Source of the DNA: Stomoxys calcitrans
Taxonomy: Eukaryota; Arthropoda; Insecta; Diptera; Muscidae
Assembly (NCBI RefSeq): GCF_963082655.1
Contig: NC_081554.1
Coordinates: forward strand, 40,756,354-40,820,353
Direction of reading: 5' to 3'
Length of the DNA: 64,000 nucleotides
Shown: positions 22,456 through 33,243 of the stretch, piece by piece
Layout of the letters: each line of letters starts with the position of its first letter
Numbering within the stretch: position 1 is the stretch's first letter
The notes under the pieces: generated by a model
What the model was told of the DNA's origin: nothing
What the model saw: only the letters and a program-made list of their open reading frames with translations
Databases searched by the model: none
Program-made: the position numbers and the translations under genes

Positions 22456-23188
22456 CAGACAGACGGACTTACGGACAGATGAATGTACGGACAAACGGAC
22501 GTACGGACAAATGGACGTACGGACAGACGGACGTTCGGACAGACGAACGTACGGACAGACGGAAGTACGGACAAACGGACGTACGGGCAGATGGACATAC
22601 GTACAGACGGATGTACGGACGAACGGACAAACGGATGTACGGACAGACGGACGAACGGACAGCGGACGTACGGACAGACGGACGTACGGACAGACGAACG
22701 TACGGACAGACGAACGTACGAACAGACGGACGTACGGACCTACGGACAGACGGACGTACGGACAGACGGACGTACGGACAGTCGGACATACGGACGTACG
22801 GACAGACGGACGAACGGACAAACGGATGTACGGACAGACGGACGAACGGACAGCGGACGTACGGAAAGACGGACAGACGGAAGTACGGACAGACGAACGT
22901 ACGAACAGACGGACGTACGGACCTACAGACAGTCGGACCTACGGACGTACGGACATTCGGACGTACGGACATTCGGACGTACGAACATACGGACGTACGG
23001 ACATACGGACGTACGAACATACGGACGTACGGACATACGGACGTACGGACATACGGACGTACGGACATACGGACGTACGGACATACGGACGTACGGACAT
23101 ACGGACGTACGGACGTACATACTGACGTACGGACGTACATACAGTCGGACATACGGACGTACGGACAGACGGACGTACGGACAGACCT
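22456..23188. repeat. 730-bp GGAC-type microsatellite expanded from the DLE seed
   Basis: Repeats of GACGGACGTACGGACA type. The left two thirds mix GGACAGAC, GGACGTAC and GGACGAAC words; the right part (about 22945-23110) is a regular 16-bp unit ACGGACATACGGACGT repeated about ten times. The array lacks stop codons in several frames on both strands, giving spurious open frames of 126-263 residues rich in Arg-Thr-Tyr-Gly or Val-Arg-Pro-Ser. It begins exactly where other DLE copies carry a 15-25 bp GACAGACGGACGG tract. Confidence 0.9.
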
Positions 23189-23274
23189 TTTGATATTACC
23201 AGCGTGAGAACGACCCATGATAAGCAAAAAAAAAAGGTTAGAGTCTGAAATTCGAAAGCATACTTTCAGGTGGA

Positions 23275-23900
23275 TAGATTATTGCTATTGACTACCAAAT
23301 GGAGTTTTTATGCATTATCTACACCACCACTGTGGTACAGGGTATTATTACTTTGTGCATTTGTTTGCAACGCTAAGAAGGAAAAGAGCAAGACCCATTG
23401 ATAAGTAAACTTATCGGCTTAGAATGACTTGTGGACTCGTTTTCACTATGTCCGTGTGTCTGTCCATGTATTCTCGTGATCAAGGTACAGGTCGCATTTA
23501 ATGTCCGATTGTCATGAAGTTTTGCACATGTCACTTCTTTGGCCTAACCACGAACGCTATTGATTTTGAACAAAATCGGTTCCGATTTAGATATAGCTCC
23601 CATATGTAGTTGGCTGTAGAAGCCACAATTTTCATTCAATCTTTAAGAAATTTAGCATGAGGTGTTTTTTACGACATTCGTCAAAATCGGTTTAGATTTA
23701 AATATCGGCTCAGATTTGAATATAGTTCCCATATATATGTTCATTCGATTTGCAGTAATACAGCAATAAAATGGTCATTTGTCAACCGATTCTCCCGAAA
23801 TTTGGCAGGAAGGATTTTCCTATGACTCTCGATATTACTGTTAAATTTCAAAGAATTGGATTCAGATTTGGATTTAGGTCCCATATATATATTAGAAAAT
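23275..23900 (+). mobile_element. DLE-C copy
   Basis: It starts with CTACACCACCACTGTGGTAC, followed by GTCCGTGTGTCTGTCCATG and core units with CGATTTAGATATAGCTCCCA. It lies just upstream of, and probably within, the intron before the Ly-6 exon at 23963. The 3' hairpin end is absent. Confidence 0.6.
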
Positions 23901-23962
23901 AATTTGATTTTTCATTTTGTTTTTAATTTTATTAAAAAATTCTTCTTGTTATTATTTTTTAG

Positions 23963-24948
23963 TGAGTCATGGTCAATTGATGTGTTACGTATGTGAAAAT
24001 TGCCCAGACCCAAAGACCAACGAAATTCCCCAGGAGACATGTGATGACACGTTCTTTGAGACAACAATATCGACATCAACCCCAACAACGACGTCGACGT
24101 CGACATCAACCACAGAATTAACAAGCATATCAACCACAGAATCAACAAGCACATCAACCACAGAATCAACAACACAAACCACAAGCACACAATCAACAAC
24201 ATCGCCCATGACAACAGCACCATCAACAACTGCAACTACAGAGAGTCCTACCCCAACTGAATCCAGTACTGAAACGTTGACAACTACCACAGAAGTCTTA
24301 ACCACCCAGTCTACAGAGGATACCACTACAGTTGATCCCACCACCTCCACAAGCACCACCGAAATGAGCTCATCCACCGAAGATGATTCCTCACCAACTC
24401 CAGTAACCACTTCAACTACTGAAAACACAACCGCCACCACAACGACCATCAGTACAACAACAGAAGATTTGCCTCCCTCACCACCAACAATTTCCACGTC
24501 GTCGGTGCCAACACCACCCACACCTGGTGCAGCCAAGCCCATTGACGATTTGACAAATGAGACCTTTAAGGACAGATCAACTCCCAAGAATTATGTGACC
24601 TCTTCGGAATTTAGGGTGCGTCAATTGCGAGCTGTATCCGATTACACATATCACTGCTACAAGGTGCTGACCAAAGGTAAGAGGAAATATTACCAAACAA
24701 ATTGGAATTTTATCTTAATTTTCTATCTTTTTTTTATAGTGAATGGCACCATGGTAACCAATCGCGGTTGTTCTCGTGTCAAAACCATGGAATCTGTTTG
24801 CGGCCAATGGAAGGAGGAACATCCCGATGTGGAACTCAATAAGTGCTATCCCTGCTCAAACTCCCTGTGCAATGGCAGTATTGCCCTCAATGTCTCAGTG
24901 TCCGCTTTAGTGATGACAGTAGTAGCCGTACTGCTGCATCGGCAATAG
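23963..24948 (+). CDS. Ly-6/uPAR-type three-finger protein with mucin-like insert (3' exons)
   Basis: The two visible coding exons are 23963-24676 and 24740-24948 (stop TAG), about 307 residues. The upstream exon with the signal peptide is not identified. Exon 2 starts after a pyrimidine-rich AG, in phase 1. Ten cysteines fit the Ly-6 pattern: CYVCENC, TCDD, YHCYKV, RGCSRV, VCGQW, KCYPC and LCNGS. The C-terminus (VSVSALVMTVVAVLLHRQ) is hydrophobic after Asn-Gly-Ser, as expected for GPI anchoring, so an extracellular membrane-anchored protein is inferred. Between the fourth Cys (24040) and fifth Cys (24655) lie about 204 residues, mostly Thr/Ser repeats suited to O-glycosylation; this spacing is normally short. 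No specific orthologue is recognised. Confidence 0.75.
24677..24739 (+). other. 63-nt phase-1 intron in the Ly-6 gene, open in frame
   Basis: The donor is CCAAAG|GTAAGA and the acceptor is TTTTTTTATAG|TGAATGG. The length is 63 nt and it has no in-frame stop, so unspliced RNA would encode 21 extra residues including a hydrophobic run (ILIFYLFFIV). Splicing joins Cys-Tyr-Lys-Val-Leu-Thr-Lys to Val-Asn-Gly-Thr. Confidence 0.75.
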
Positions 24949-25681
24949 AAGTTTAAACTTTAAGCAAAGAGATGAGAGTTCATATCAGTAAAAAGACCTC
25001 AAGTCCAAAAGCTTTAATACCAAGTATTTGTTTCATCATAAGATAATTTGCATAGAAAATGTCCCCCTGTGCAAAATGATATTCACCACCAAACACTCAA
25101 AACAAAAAAGGGTTGGTAAATAGTGATTTGTTGCCTAGCTCATCCTCTGTAAGCCTCTCATTCATTTGGTTGTCGCAATCGCATTGGGAGGTCTTTGCTC
25201 TCCCTTGACACTCATCATATGTAGTAGTCCTCAGAAGATAAAGAGAAACGTATTCTTTATCCTAGTGAACACATTGACAAGGATTAACTAAGCGACCTAA
25301 ACATTGTCTGGGTGCAATTGGGAAACAAAATTGCAACTCTAACAAAAAAATCAAACATTTTAAAACAAATCCAACTACAACAACAAATTCGAATTATATC
25401 CCTACATAATATCTAATTTCATGTCTTCATTAGTCTTTCATATCACCTTATTTTTCAAACAATCAACTAACACACTTGCATACCTACAAACATGTCTACC
25501 TAGATATGTGTGTGAATTTGTTTTTTTTTAATTATTTTGTAACATTAAATTGTTTATGTACATTTAGTTGTAATTTTATTTGATATAAGATTTATGTTTA
25601 AAATATATATAACTATTAAAAAATATGTCTTTGATTTTCAGTGGTTATTGAGTGGGTTATGGCCATAGATTTTTGTTATCA
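24949..25681 (+). other. 3' flank of the Ly-6 gene
   Basis: Presumed 3' untranslated and intergenic sequence without other genes. ATTAAA at 25544-25549 is a possible poly(A) signal, but it is weakly supported in this AT-rich stretch. Confidence 0.3.
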
Positions 25682-27590
25682 AACAAGTAAAAAGGTGTTA
25701 AGGGCCGGTCCGAACTCTGGATACTCACCACCTCGGGTATATATGTTAACCACCTTTCATCAAAATCCGGTGAAAAATGCATACCTTATGCCCCATAGCA
25801 GCTATATCAAAATATGTTCCGATTTGGACCTTAAACTAATAAGTACAAGTCATTGTTCAATTGTGTATAACAAAATATTGGTGGTTATAGTAGCTATATC
25901 TAAAAATAAACTGATCTGAACCATATACGACACGGATGTCGAAAAGCCTAACCTAAATCACTGTGTCAAATTTCAGTGAAATCGGATTATAAATGCACTT
26001 ATTATGGGGCCAAGACTTGAAATCGAGATATCGGTCTATATGGCAGCCATATCCAAATCTGGACCAATCTGGGCCAAATTGGGAAAGGATGTCGAAGGGT
26101 CTAACACAACTCACTGTCCCAATTTTCGGCGAAATCGGACAATAAATGCGCCTTTTAATAGGCCCAAAACTTTAAATCGAGAGGTCGGTCTGTATGGCAG
26201 CTATATCCAAATCTGGACCGATCTGGGCCAAGATTCAGAAAAATGTCGAAGAGCCTAACACAACTCACTGCCCCAAATTTCGGCGAAATTGGACAATAAA
26301 TGCGGCCAAAAAAACTTAAATCGAGAGATCGGTCTATATGGCAGCTATATGCAAATTTGAACCGATCTGAGCCAAATTGCAGAAATATGTTGAGGGGCTT
26401 AACTTAACTCACTGTCCCAAATTTCGGCGACATTGGACAATAAATGCGCCTTTTAATAGGCCCAAAACCTTAAATCGAGAGATCGGTCTATATGGCAGCT
26501 ATATCCAGATCTGGACCGATCTGGGCCAAGTTTCAAAAAATGTCGAGGGGCTTAACTTAACTCACTGTCCCAAATTTCGGCGACATTGGACAATAAATGC
26601 GCCTTTTAATAGGCCCAAAACATTAAATCGAGAGATCGGTCTATATGGCAGCTATATCCAAATCTGGACCGATCTGGGCCAAGTTTCAGAAAAATTTCAA
26701 AGAGCCTAACACAACCCACTGCCCCAAATTTCGGCGAAATTGAACAATAAATGCGGCCAAAAAACCTTAAATCGAGAGATCGGTCTATATGGCAGCTATA
26801 TGGAAATCTAAACCGATCTGAGCCAAATTGCAGAAATATGTTGAGGGGCTTAACTTAACTCACTGTCCCAAATTTCGGCGACATTTGACAATAAATGCGC
26901 CTTTTAATAGGCCCAAAACCTTAAATCGAGAGATCAGTCTATATGGCAGCTATATCCAAATCTGGACCGATCTGGGCCAAATTGGGGAACGATGTCGAAG
27001 GGCCTAACACAACTCAATGTCCCAAATTTCAGCGACATCGGACAATAAATGAGCCTTTTATGAGCCCAAAACATTAAATCGAGAGATTGGTCTATATGGC
27101 AGCTACATCCAAATCTGGAACGATCTGGCCCAAATTTAAGAAAGATATCGAAGGGATTAATAGAACTCACTGTCCCAAATTTCGGCGAAATCGGACAATA
27201 AATACGCCTTTTATGGGTCCAAAACCTTTAATCGAGAGATCGGTTTATATGGCCGCTATATCCAAATCTGGACCGACAAATTGCAGAAATATGTCGAGGT
27301 GCTTAACTTAACTCACTGTCCCAAATTTCGGCGACATCGGACAATAAATGCGCCTTTTATGGGCCCAAGACCTTAAATCGAGAGATTGGACTGTATGGCA
27401 GCTATATCCAAATCTGGACCGATCTGGGCCAAATCTAAGAAGAATGTCGAAGGGCCTAACAGAACTCACTGTCTCAAATTTCAGCAAAATCGGATAATAA
27501 ATGTGGCTTTTAGACTTTAGATCGACGGATCGGTCTATATGGGGGCTATATGAAGATATAGTCCGATATAGCCCACCTCTCCACCGCCTT
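25682..27590 (-). mobile_element. DLE-B copy, 5'-truncated
   Basis: It begins with AAACAAGTAAAAAGGTG and a diverged hairpin. The core has about eleven units (GATCGGTCTATATGGCAGCT ... CTGGACCGATCTGGGCCAAA ... AACTCACTGTCCCAAATTTC ... GACAATAAATGCGCC), many exactly 153 bp apart (26492 to 26645). The TATACCC end module is absent; the repeat stops at a retrotransposon fragment. Confidence 0.8.
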
Positions 27591-27599
27591 CGTACTGGC

Positions 27600-28005
27600 C
27601 ATCTCCTCTACTATGGTCAGTATATCGAACAATGGCAAGTGTTAAAGAACGGCCACAGGTATATTTACCATGGAGGATCCCCTGGCATACTCATTCGTCC
27701 TTTCATTCTCTTGGACACCGACCGGTTAGCGGGCAACCCAGGCCAGCACAACTTCATAAGCCTTAAAGACCGTACACCGTCCGGCAGTTAAACTGACATG
27801 CCGATGTCGAGTGTTTTTGAGCATACAGCCAATCCTGTTTATGACTCCATCTTGGAGCCGTCAGTGTAGACCATGGTCTCAATTACCTCAAACTCAAATT
27901 CTTCAGCCTACCCCTTGGGTCCATGCCATCTAGAATGGAGCAGTGGCTCTTTCCGCCGTCTCTCAGCATGTCAATTTCCCTCAACCTATCAGCTACCTTA
28001 CTCGG
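27600..28005 (-). pseudogene. RNase H-like fragment of an I-like retrotransposon
   Basis: On the minus strand, 27873 reads MVYTDGSKMES then, after a stop, TGLAVCSKTLDIGM, which fits the first RNase H motif (Y/F-TDGS). The upstream peptide ADRLREIDMLRDGG is consistent with the linker in such ORF2 proteins. It contains stops and is short. Confidence 0.45.
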
Positions 28006-28309
28006 AGGCCACCATCGCGCTGAGATTAGAATGGCCGCCTATGACGCCGAACACTTGGGATCACATCCCGGCGCGAGCATCAGAAAAAATTTCGGTGGTG
28101 GTTATCTGACTAATGCTGGCTACATTTGTGAGGTATTCTGTCATGTTAAAACTTCTCTACCAAGTGGTGTCGCATGCGGCATGCCGCTCGGACTCGCCTT
28201 AAAAAAGAGGACCCTTATTATTGAGCTTAAAATTTAAACGAACTGCACTCATTGATGTGAGAGAAATATCTCCTGTTCCTTAAAGGAATGTTCATGGGAA
28301 ATTTAGTAG
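28006..28309 (+). mobile_element. tRNA-derived SINE, diverged full-length copy
   Basis: Head GAGGCCACCATCGCGCTGAG with weakened A and B boxes (GGATCACATCC instead of GGTTCGAATCC). The body (GCTACATTTGTGAGGTATTC) and tail (GGAATGTTCATGGGAAATTT) are intact. Confidence 0.75.
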
Positions 28310-28500
28310 CAGTAAGCCACGAATATAGACTTTTACAGGTTGCATATTCAGCATCTCCTGCAGAGGCACCTGCGATGTAGATCTTAACGCCCCACTATCG
28401 GCCCACTGATTTGTTTTAGAGCCATCAAATCCCAGGAAGCAGCTTGGACGCTCAAATGTTGTACCAACGAAAGGATGCTGACAATACATGGAGTCTATAT
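28310..28500 (-). pseudogene. Short retrotransposon-like coding scrap
   Basis: The minus strand reads CFLGFDGSKTNQWADSG, reminiscent of the DGSK motif of RNase H. It lies across the SINE from a similar fragment. Too short to be sure. Confidence 0.25.
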
Positions 28501-28534
28501 GATCTATGCCACGCCTACGTTTACCTGTAGGCGT

Positions 28535-28775
28535 TTAATTGACCTTCTCCGAGTTGGCTTCTTGAGCCCGAACAGGGCGCAATTATTATCCGAATTGGCT
28601 CAAATTTTGCACACTGACTTCTATTATGACCGCCAAAATTCATACCAAGTATGGTTCAAATCGGTTCATAACCTGACATAGCTCCCCATATAAACCGATC
28701 TCCCGAATATAATTCTTAAGCCAATAGATGACCCAATACTTATCCGATTTGGCTGAAATTTTGCACAATTATTTC
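28535..28775 (+). mobile_element. DLE-A core fragment
   Basis: One and a half core units (GGCTTCTTGAGCCCG ... GGTTCATAACCTGACATAGC ... AAACCGATCTCCCG). Neither end is present. Confidence 0.65.
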
Positions 28776-29141
28776 TGATATTTTTTCATTTTGTTTTCAT
28801 TGAGGTGTTTGAGTTCGACAACAATAGCCGGTTTTGATTTTCTTAACAAATATAACACAATCCCACAAATAACTTTCTTTTTTAAATAAACTCAGAAGCA
28901 AATGTTGTTGGTGGCTTACAATCCTAAGGACCCCTAGAAGGCCATGAAACATGGTAGCGTCTCATTGATGATGTGTAGGTGTTTTTCTCTGTATCTGGTC
29001 CATGTCGCTTGTCCATGTGTGTTGTGAATTACAATGATGTCATAGGGAATAAAATCCTTCCATTTGCCAAGAAAAAAATGCCATCATTGCATCTTTTCTT
29101 TCTATTCACATAACTTCAAAAAAAAAAAAAAAAATTGTAAA
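28776..29141. other. Unique stretch beside the tRNA gene
   Basis: No gene recognised; an A run of 16 lies at about 29117-29133. Confidence 0.3.
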
Positions 29142-29160
29142 AGAAAAAAAAAAAAAAAAT
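29142..29160 (-). terminator. Pol III poly-T terminator of tRNA-Cys
   Basis: On the minus strand the tRNA is followed after one base by a run of about 17 T, the standard RNA polymerase III stop, with a second T run beyond it. Confidence 0.85.
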
Positions 29161-29232
29161 AGGGGACACCCGGGTTTGAACCGGGGACCTCTCGATCTGC
29201 AGTCGAATGCTCTACCACTGAGCTATATCCCC
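29161..29232 (-). tRNA. tRNA-Cys (anticodon GCA)
   Basis: The 72-nt gene folds as a full cloverleaf: acceptor GGGGATA/TGTCCCC (one G-T pair), D arm GCTC/GAGC, anticodon stem TTCGA/TCGAG around loop CTGCAGA, and T arm CCCGG/CCGGG around TTCAAAC, with discriminator T. The GCA anticodon reads UGC/UGU codons. The internal A box (TAGCTCAGTGG) and B box (GGTTCAAACCC) are intact, no intron is present and a T run follows. It looks functional and is not one of the SINE heads. Confidence 0.95.
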
Positions 29233-29713
29233 TCGATGACATCAAACAAGTTAACACTGCAAAAGAACGATAGCATGACGCAACACTCCAAGCCATCGAA
29301 CAAGTTATCGCTCTAGACAACATTCTAGGTACACAACTAAAGCATGAGTCAGAACCCTGCTAAACGTCACCACCAGCGATAATACACAAACCCACGTAAA
29401 TATGGCACAATCATCCACCTAACACAACTCCGTGCCAGACTGGCAACTAAAAACATCATAAAACATATTCAACAAACTATAGCATACTTTAGGGGTTAAA
29501 TAGTCAATGTATATTGTGTTGCTTTGTATCCACTTCAAATAGATAATAATGCCCTTGCAAACAAGGAATTTCATCACATTATAAAATATAATCAAATCAT
29601 ATAATAGTTTGTAATAATATAAAAGTAGTTCTTGCTAAAAAAAACAAATTGCGAAATTTTGATATTGCATCTGGACTTACCTACAGTGCTATCGAGTAAG
29701 ATTTATCAACACA
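29233..29713. other. Upstream flank of tRNA-Cys, no gene seen
   Basis: Unique, AC-rich near 29350-29460 and AT-rich beyond. Open frames here are short and not family-like. Confidence 0.3.
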
Positions 29714-29775
29714 AGTAAAGACGGGCAGCAAAAACGACCTTTTGATACCCTACACCACTTTTGGCATGTAGGCAA
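29714..29775 (-). mobile_element. DLE-C 3' end fragment
   Basis: ACAAGTAAAGACGGGCAG then CCTTTTGATACCCTACACCA, the terminus expected for the DLE-C copies at 23275 and 43766. Confidence 0.5.
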
Positions 29776-30311
29776 AGTCGTCGCAATTATTTTTAGAATT
29801 AATGTCAGAAGCACGCTTGTGGAAAATGTATTATGTGTAAAAACAACAGATACGGGAAAAATTTAAATTTTTTGCTAGTTGAAGAAAAATAAAGAAAACT
29901 GCAAAAAGAGATATCTTCAAAATTCTTTTTAAATTTTGAAGATAAAAGTGTCCTTAAGAAACTAAAAATACATTTAGCCCGCATTTTTTTTAACGAAATT
30001 GTCCGAAATACCCCTTTCGGGCAAAGATGGTTTCCACATCGGCATTATACAGTAAATTCGGTGTGGAGGCTACAAATATTGTTAGGTGCAAAAACTGTTT
30101 GGCACGGATTCAGAGGACATATGGAGTAACAAAAAAATGTGCCCAAATGAGGGATCTGGGCTGTGGAATTTGAGAACTCGAGAGGTTTTTCCAATTCTTT
30201 AATAATGAATTGCTTACATACATATATTGAAGTACATATAGCTACGTCTAAGTTGACATATATTGTACAAGTTTCACTTAAAAAAAATCTACAATATGTC
30301 CTCTTTAAAAA
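29776..30311. other. AT-rich stretch, no gene seen
   Basis: No feature recognised before the start of the next DLE copy. Confidence 0.3.
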
Positions 30312-32157
30312 CAAACAAGTAAACAGGCGGTAAGTTCGGCCGGGCCGAACTTTGGATACCCACCACCTCGGTTAAATATATGAATGAATCACCTTTCATC
30401 ACTATCCTGTGAAAAATGCATAATTTATGCCCCCATAACAGCTTTATCGAAATATGAACCGATTTGGACCAAATTCGACATGGATATTGAGTGGTCTAAT
30501 AAGTACAAGTCATTGTTCAATTTTGCGGAACAAAATTTTGGCCTTTTTGGTAGCCATATCCAACTATATACGACACAGATGTCGAAAAACCTAACATAAG
30601 TCACTGTGTCAAATTTAAGCGACATCGGATTATAAATGTGCCTTTTATGGGGCCAAGATTTTAAATCGAGAGATCGATCTATACAGCAGCTATATCCAAA
30701 TTTGGACCGATCTGAGCCAAATTAAAAAAGGATATCGAAGGCCCTAACACAACTCACTGTCCCAAATTTCGATAAAAACGGGAAATAAATGCGACTCTTA
30801 TGGGCCCAAAATTTTAAATGGAGAAATCGGCCTATATGGTCACTATATCCAAATCTGAACCGATCTGAGCCAAAATGCAGAAAATTGTTGAAGAGCCTAA
30901 CACAACTCATTGTCCCCAATTTCGGCGAAATCGGACAATAAGTGAGCCTTTTATGGGCCGAAACCCTTATATCGAGAAATCGGTCTATATGGCAGTTATA
31001 TCCAAATCTGGACCGATCTATGCCATATTGGAGAAAGATGTCGAGGGGCCTAACTACAGTCACTGTCCCAAATTCCGAAGACATCGGAAAATAAATGCGA
31101 CTTTTATGGGCCCAAAACATTAAAACGAGAGATCGGTCTATATGGCCGATCTGGGCCATATAGGATGTCGAAGGGCCTAACTACAGTCACTGTCCCCAAT
31201 TTCGACGACATCGGACAATAAATGCGGCTTTTATGGGCCCAAGACCTTAAATCGAGAGATCGGTCTATATGGCAGCTATAACCAAATTTGAACCGATCAG
31301 GGCCAAATTGAAGATGGATGTCGAGTGGCCTAACACAACTCATTGTCCCAAATTTCGACGAAATCAGACAATAAATGCGCATTTTATGGGCCCAAAACCT
31401 TATATCGAGAGATCGGTCTATATGGCAGTTATATCCAAATCTGGACCGATCTGTGCCATATTGGAGAAATATGTTGAGTGGCCTAACTACAGTCACTGTC
31501 CCAATTTCCGAAGACATCGGAAAATAAATGCGACTTTTATGGGCCCAAAACCTTAAATCGAGAGATTGGTCTATATGGCAGCTATATCCAAACCTGGACC
31601 GATATGGGCCAAATACAAGAAGGATGTCGAAAAGCCTAACACAACTCACTGTCCCCAATTTCGACGACATCGGACAATAAATGCGACTTTTATTGGCGCA
31701 AAACAATTAATCGAGAGATCGGTCTATATGGCAGCTATATCTAAATCTAAACCGATCTGGGCCAAATACAAGAAGGATGTCGAAGGGACTAACACAACTT
31801 ACTGTCCCAAATTTTGGCAACATCGGATAATAAATATGGCTTTTATGGGCCTTAGACCCTAAATCGGCTGATCGGTCTATATGGGGGCTATATCAAGATA
31901 TTGTGCGATATAGCCCATCTTCGAACTTAACTTGCTTATGGACAAAAGAAGAATATGTGCCAAGTTTCAGCTCAATATCACAATTTTAAAGACTGTAGCG
32001 TGATTTCAACATACATACGGACGGACATAGCTAGGTCGTCGTAGATTTTCACGCCTATCAAGAATATATCTACTTATAGGATCGGAAACGGATATTTGGA
32101 TGTGTTGCAAACGGAATGACAAAATGAATATACCCCCATGGGTGGTGGGTATAAAAA
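30312..32157 (-). mobile_element. DLE-B copy, full length
   Basis: The hairpin TTCGGCCGGGCCGAA at 30335-30349 marks the 3' end and GGTGGTGGGTATAAAAAG at about 32140-32157 the 5' end. The core has about ten units with GATCGGTCTATATGGCAG and GGACCGATCTGGGCC. The tail module retains CATACGGACGGACATAGC, AAGAATATATCTACTTATAG and GTTGCAAACGGAATGAC, clearly homologous to the DLE-A module although the core differs. Confidence 0.85.
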
Positions 32158-33167
32158 GAAACATGTAACACCGTGCTAAGTTCAGCCGAATCTTTTATAA
32201 CCTCCACCATAGATCGCATTAGTCGAGTTCTTTGCACGATATCTCTTTCTAGGCAAACAAGGAATAATGGATAAGAATTGTTATGCTTTTGAAGATATAT
32301 CAGTTCATAGTCCGCTTCGAACCACAAGTGAATTGAATATTGAAAACCATAGTAAAAGTCATATTTCAGTCCATTCAGAAAAGAATTGCGCCGTGTAGGG
32401 ACTCGAGAAGCATAATCGGGAGATCGGTTAATATGGGAGCTGTATCAGGCTAATGATCGATTAAGACCATATTGGACATATATGTTGAAGGTCATGGGAG
32501 AAGCTGTTGTACAAAATATCAGCAACATTGGATAAGAACTGCGCCCTCTAGTAGCTCAAGAAATCAAGATCCTAGATCAGTTTATATGGTAGCTATATCA
32601 GGTAATCGGCCGATTTTAACCATACTTGCCACAGTTGTTGGAAGTAATAGAAAATTTTTCGTGAACATTTTCATCTAAATCGGATGATAATTGGGCCATT
32701 TATTCATCCATATCGTTATATATCCAAGATCGTTATATATGGCAGCTATATCAGGTAATCGGCCGATTTGAACCATCCTCAGCACAGTTGTTGGAAGTCG
32801 TAATAAAACACCTCAGGCAAAATTTCAGCCAAATCGGATAAGAAATGGGCCCTCTATTGGCTCAAGAAGTCAAGACCCAAGGTCGGTTTATATGACAGCT
32901 ATATCAAAACATAGACCTATTTGGCTCATTTTCAATCCCAACCGACCTACATTTATAGGATATATTTGTGCAAAATTTTAAGCGTCTAGCTTATTCCTTC
33001 GAAAGTTAGCGTGCTTTCGACAGACGGACAGACTTGGCTAGATCGACCTAAAATGTCATGACGATCAGTAATATATATATTTTATGGGGTCTTTGATGCA
33101 TATTTCGAGGTGTTACAAGCGGAATTGCGAAATTAGTATACCCCCATCGTATGGTGGAGGGTATAAA
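32158..33167 (-). mobile_element. DLE-A copy 12, both ends present, short core
   Basis: It follows the previous DLE with no spacer. It starts AAACATGTAACACCGTGCTA with a collapsed hairpin (TTCAGCCGAA), has only about four core units, a GACAGACGGACAGACTTGG seed, and ends CCCCATCGTATGGTGGAGGG then TATAAAAA. Core copy number therefore varies between elements. Confidence 0.8.
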
Positions 33168-33243
33168 AATCGAGGATTTGGCAGATCGAACAATTTTTCG
33201 AAAAGCCCAGGTGACCAATTTTAGGGACCTGCCAAGAGGCGCA

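Noticed and set aside
22416..23227. Open frames of 126-263 residues on both strands
   Set aside because: They are translations of the GGACGTAC-type microsatellite in several frames; composition is fully repetitive and both strands are open at once.
23985..24587. Minus-strand open frame rich in Val (200 residues)
   Set aside because: It is antisense to the Thr/Ser block of the Ly-6 exon; Val-rich translation is the expected shadow of ACN codons.
25682..27590. CRISPR-like regular array
   Set aside because: The whole 153-bp unit is repeated, including the would-be spacers, and the setting is eukaryotic.
29102..29323. Minus-strand open frame reading SSVVEHSTADREVPGSNPG
   Set aside because: This is the tRNA-Cys gene translated, a well known annotation artefact.
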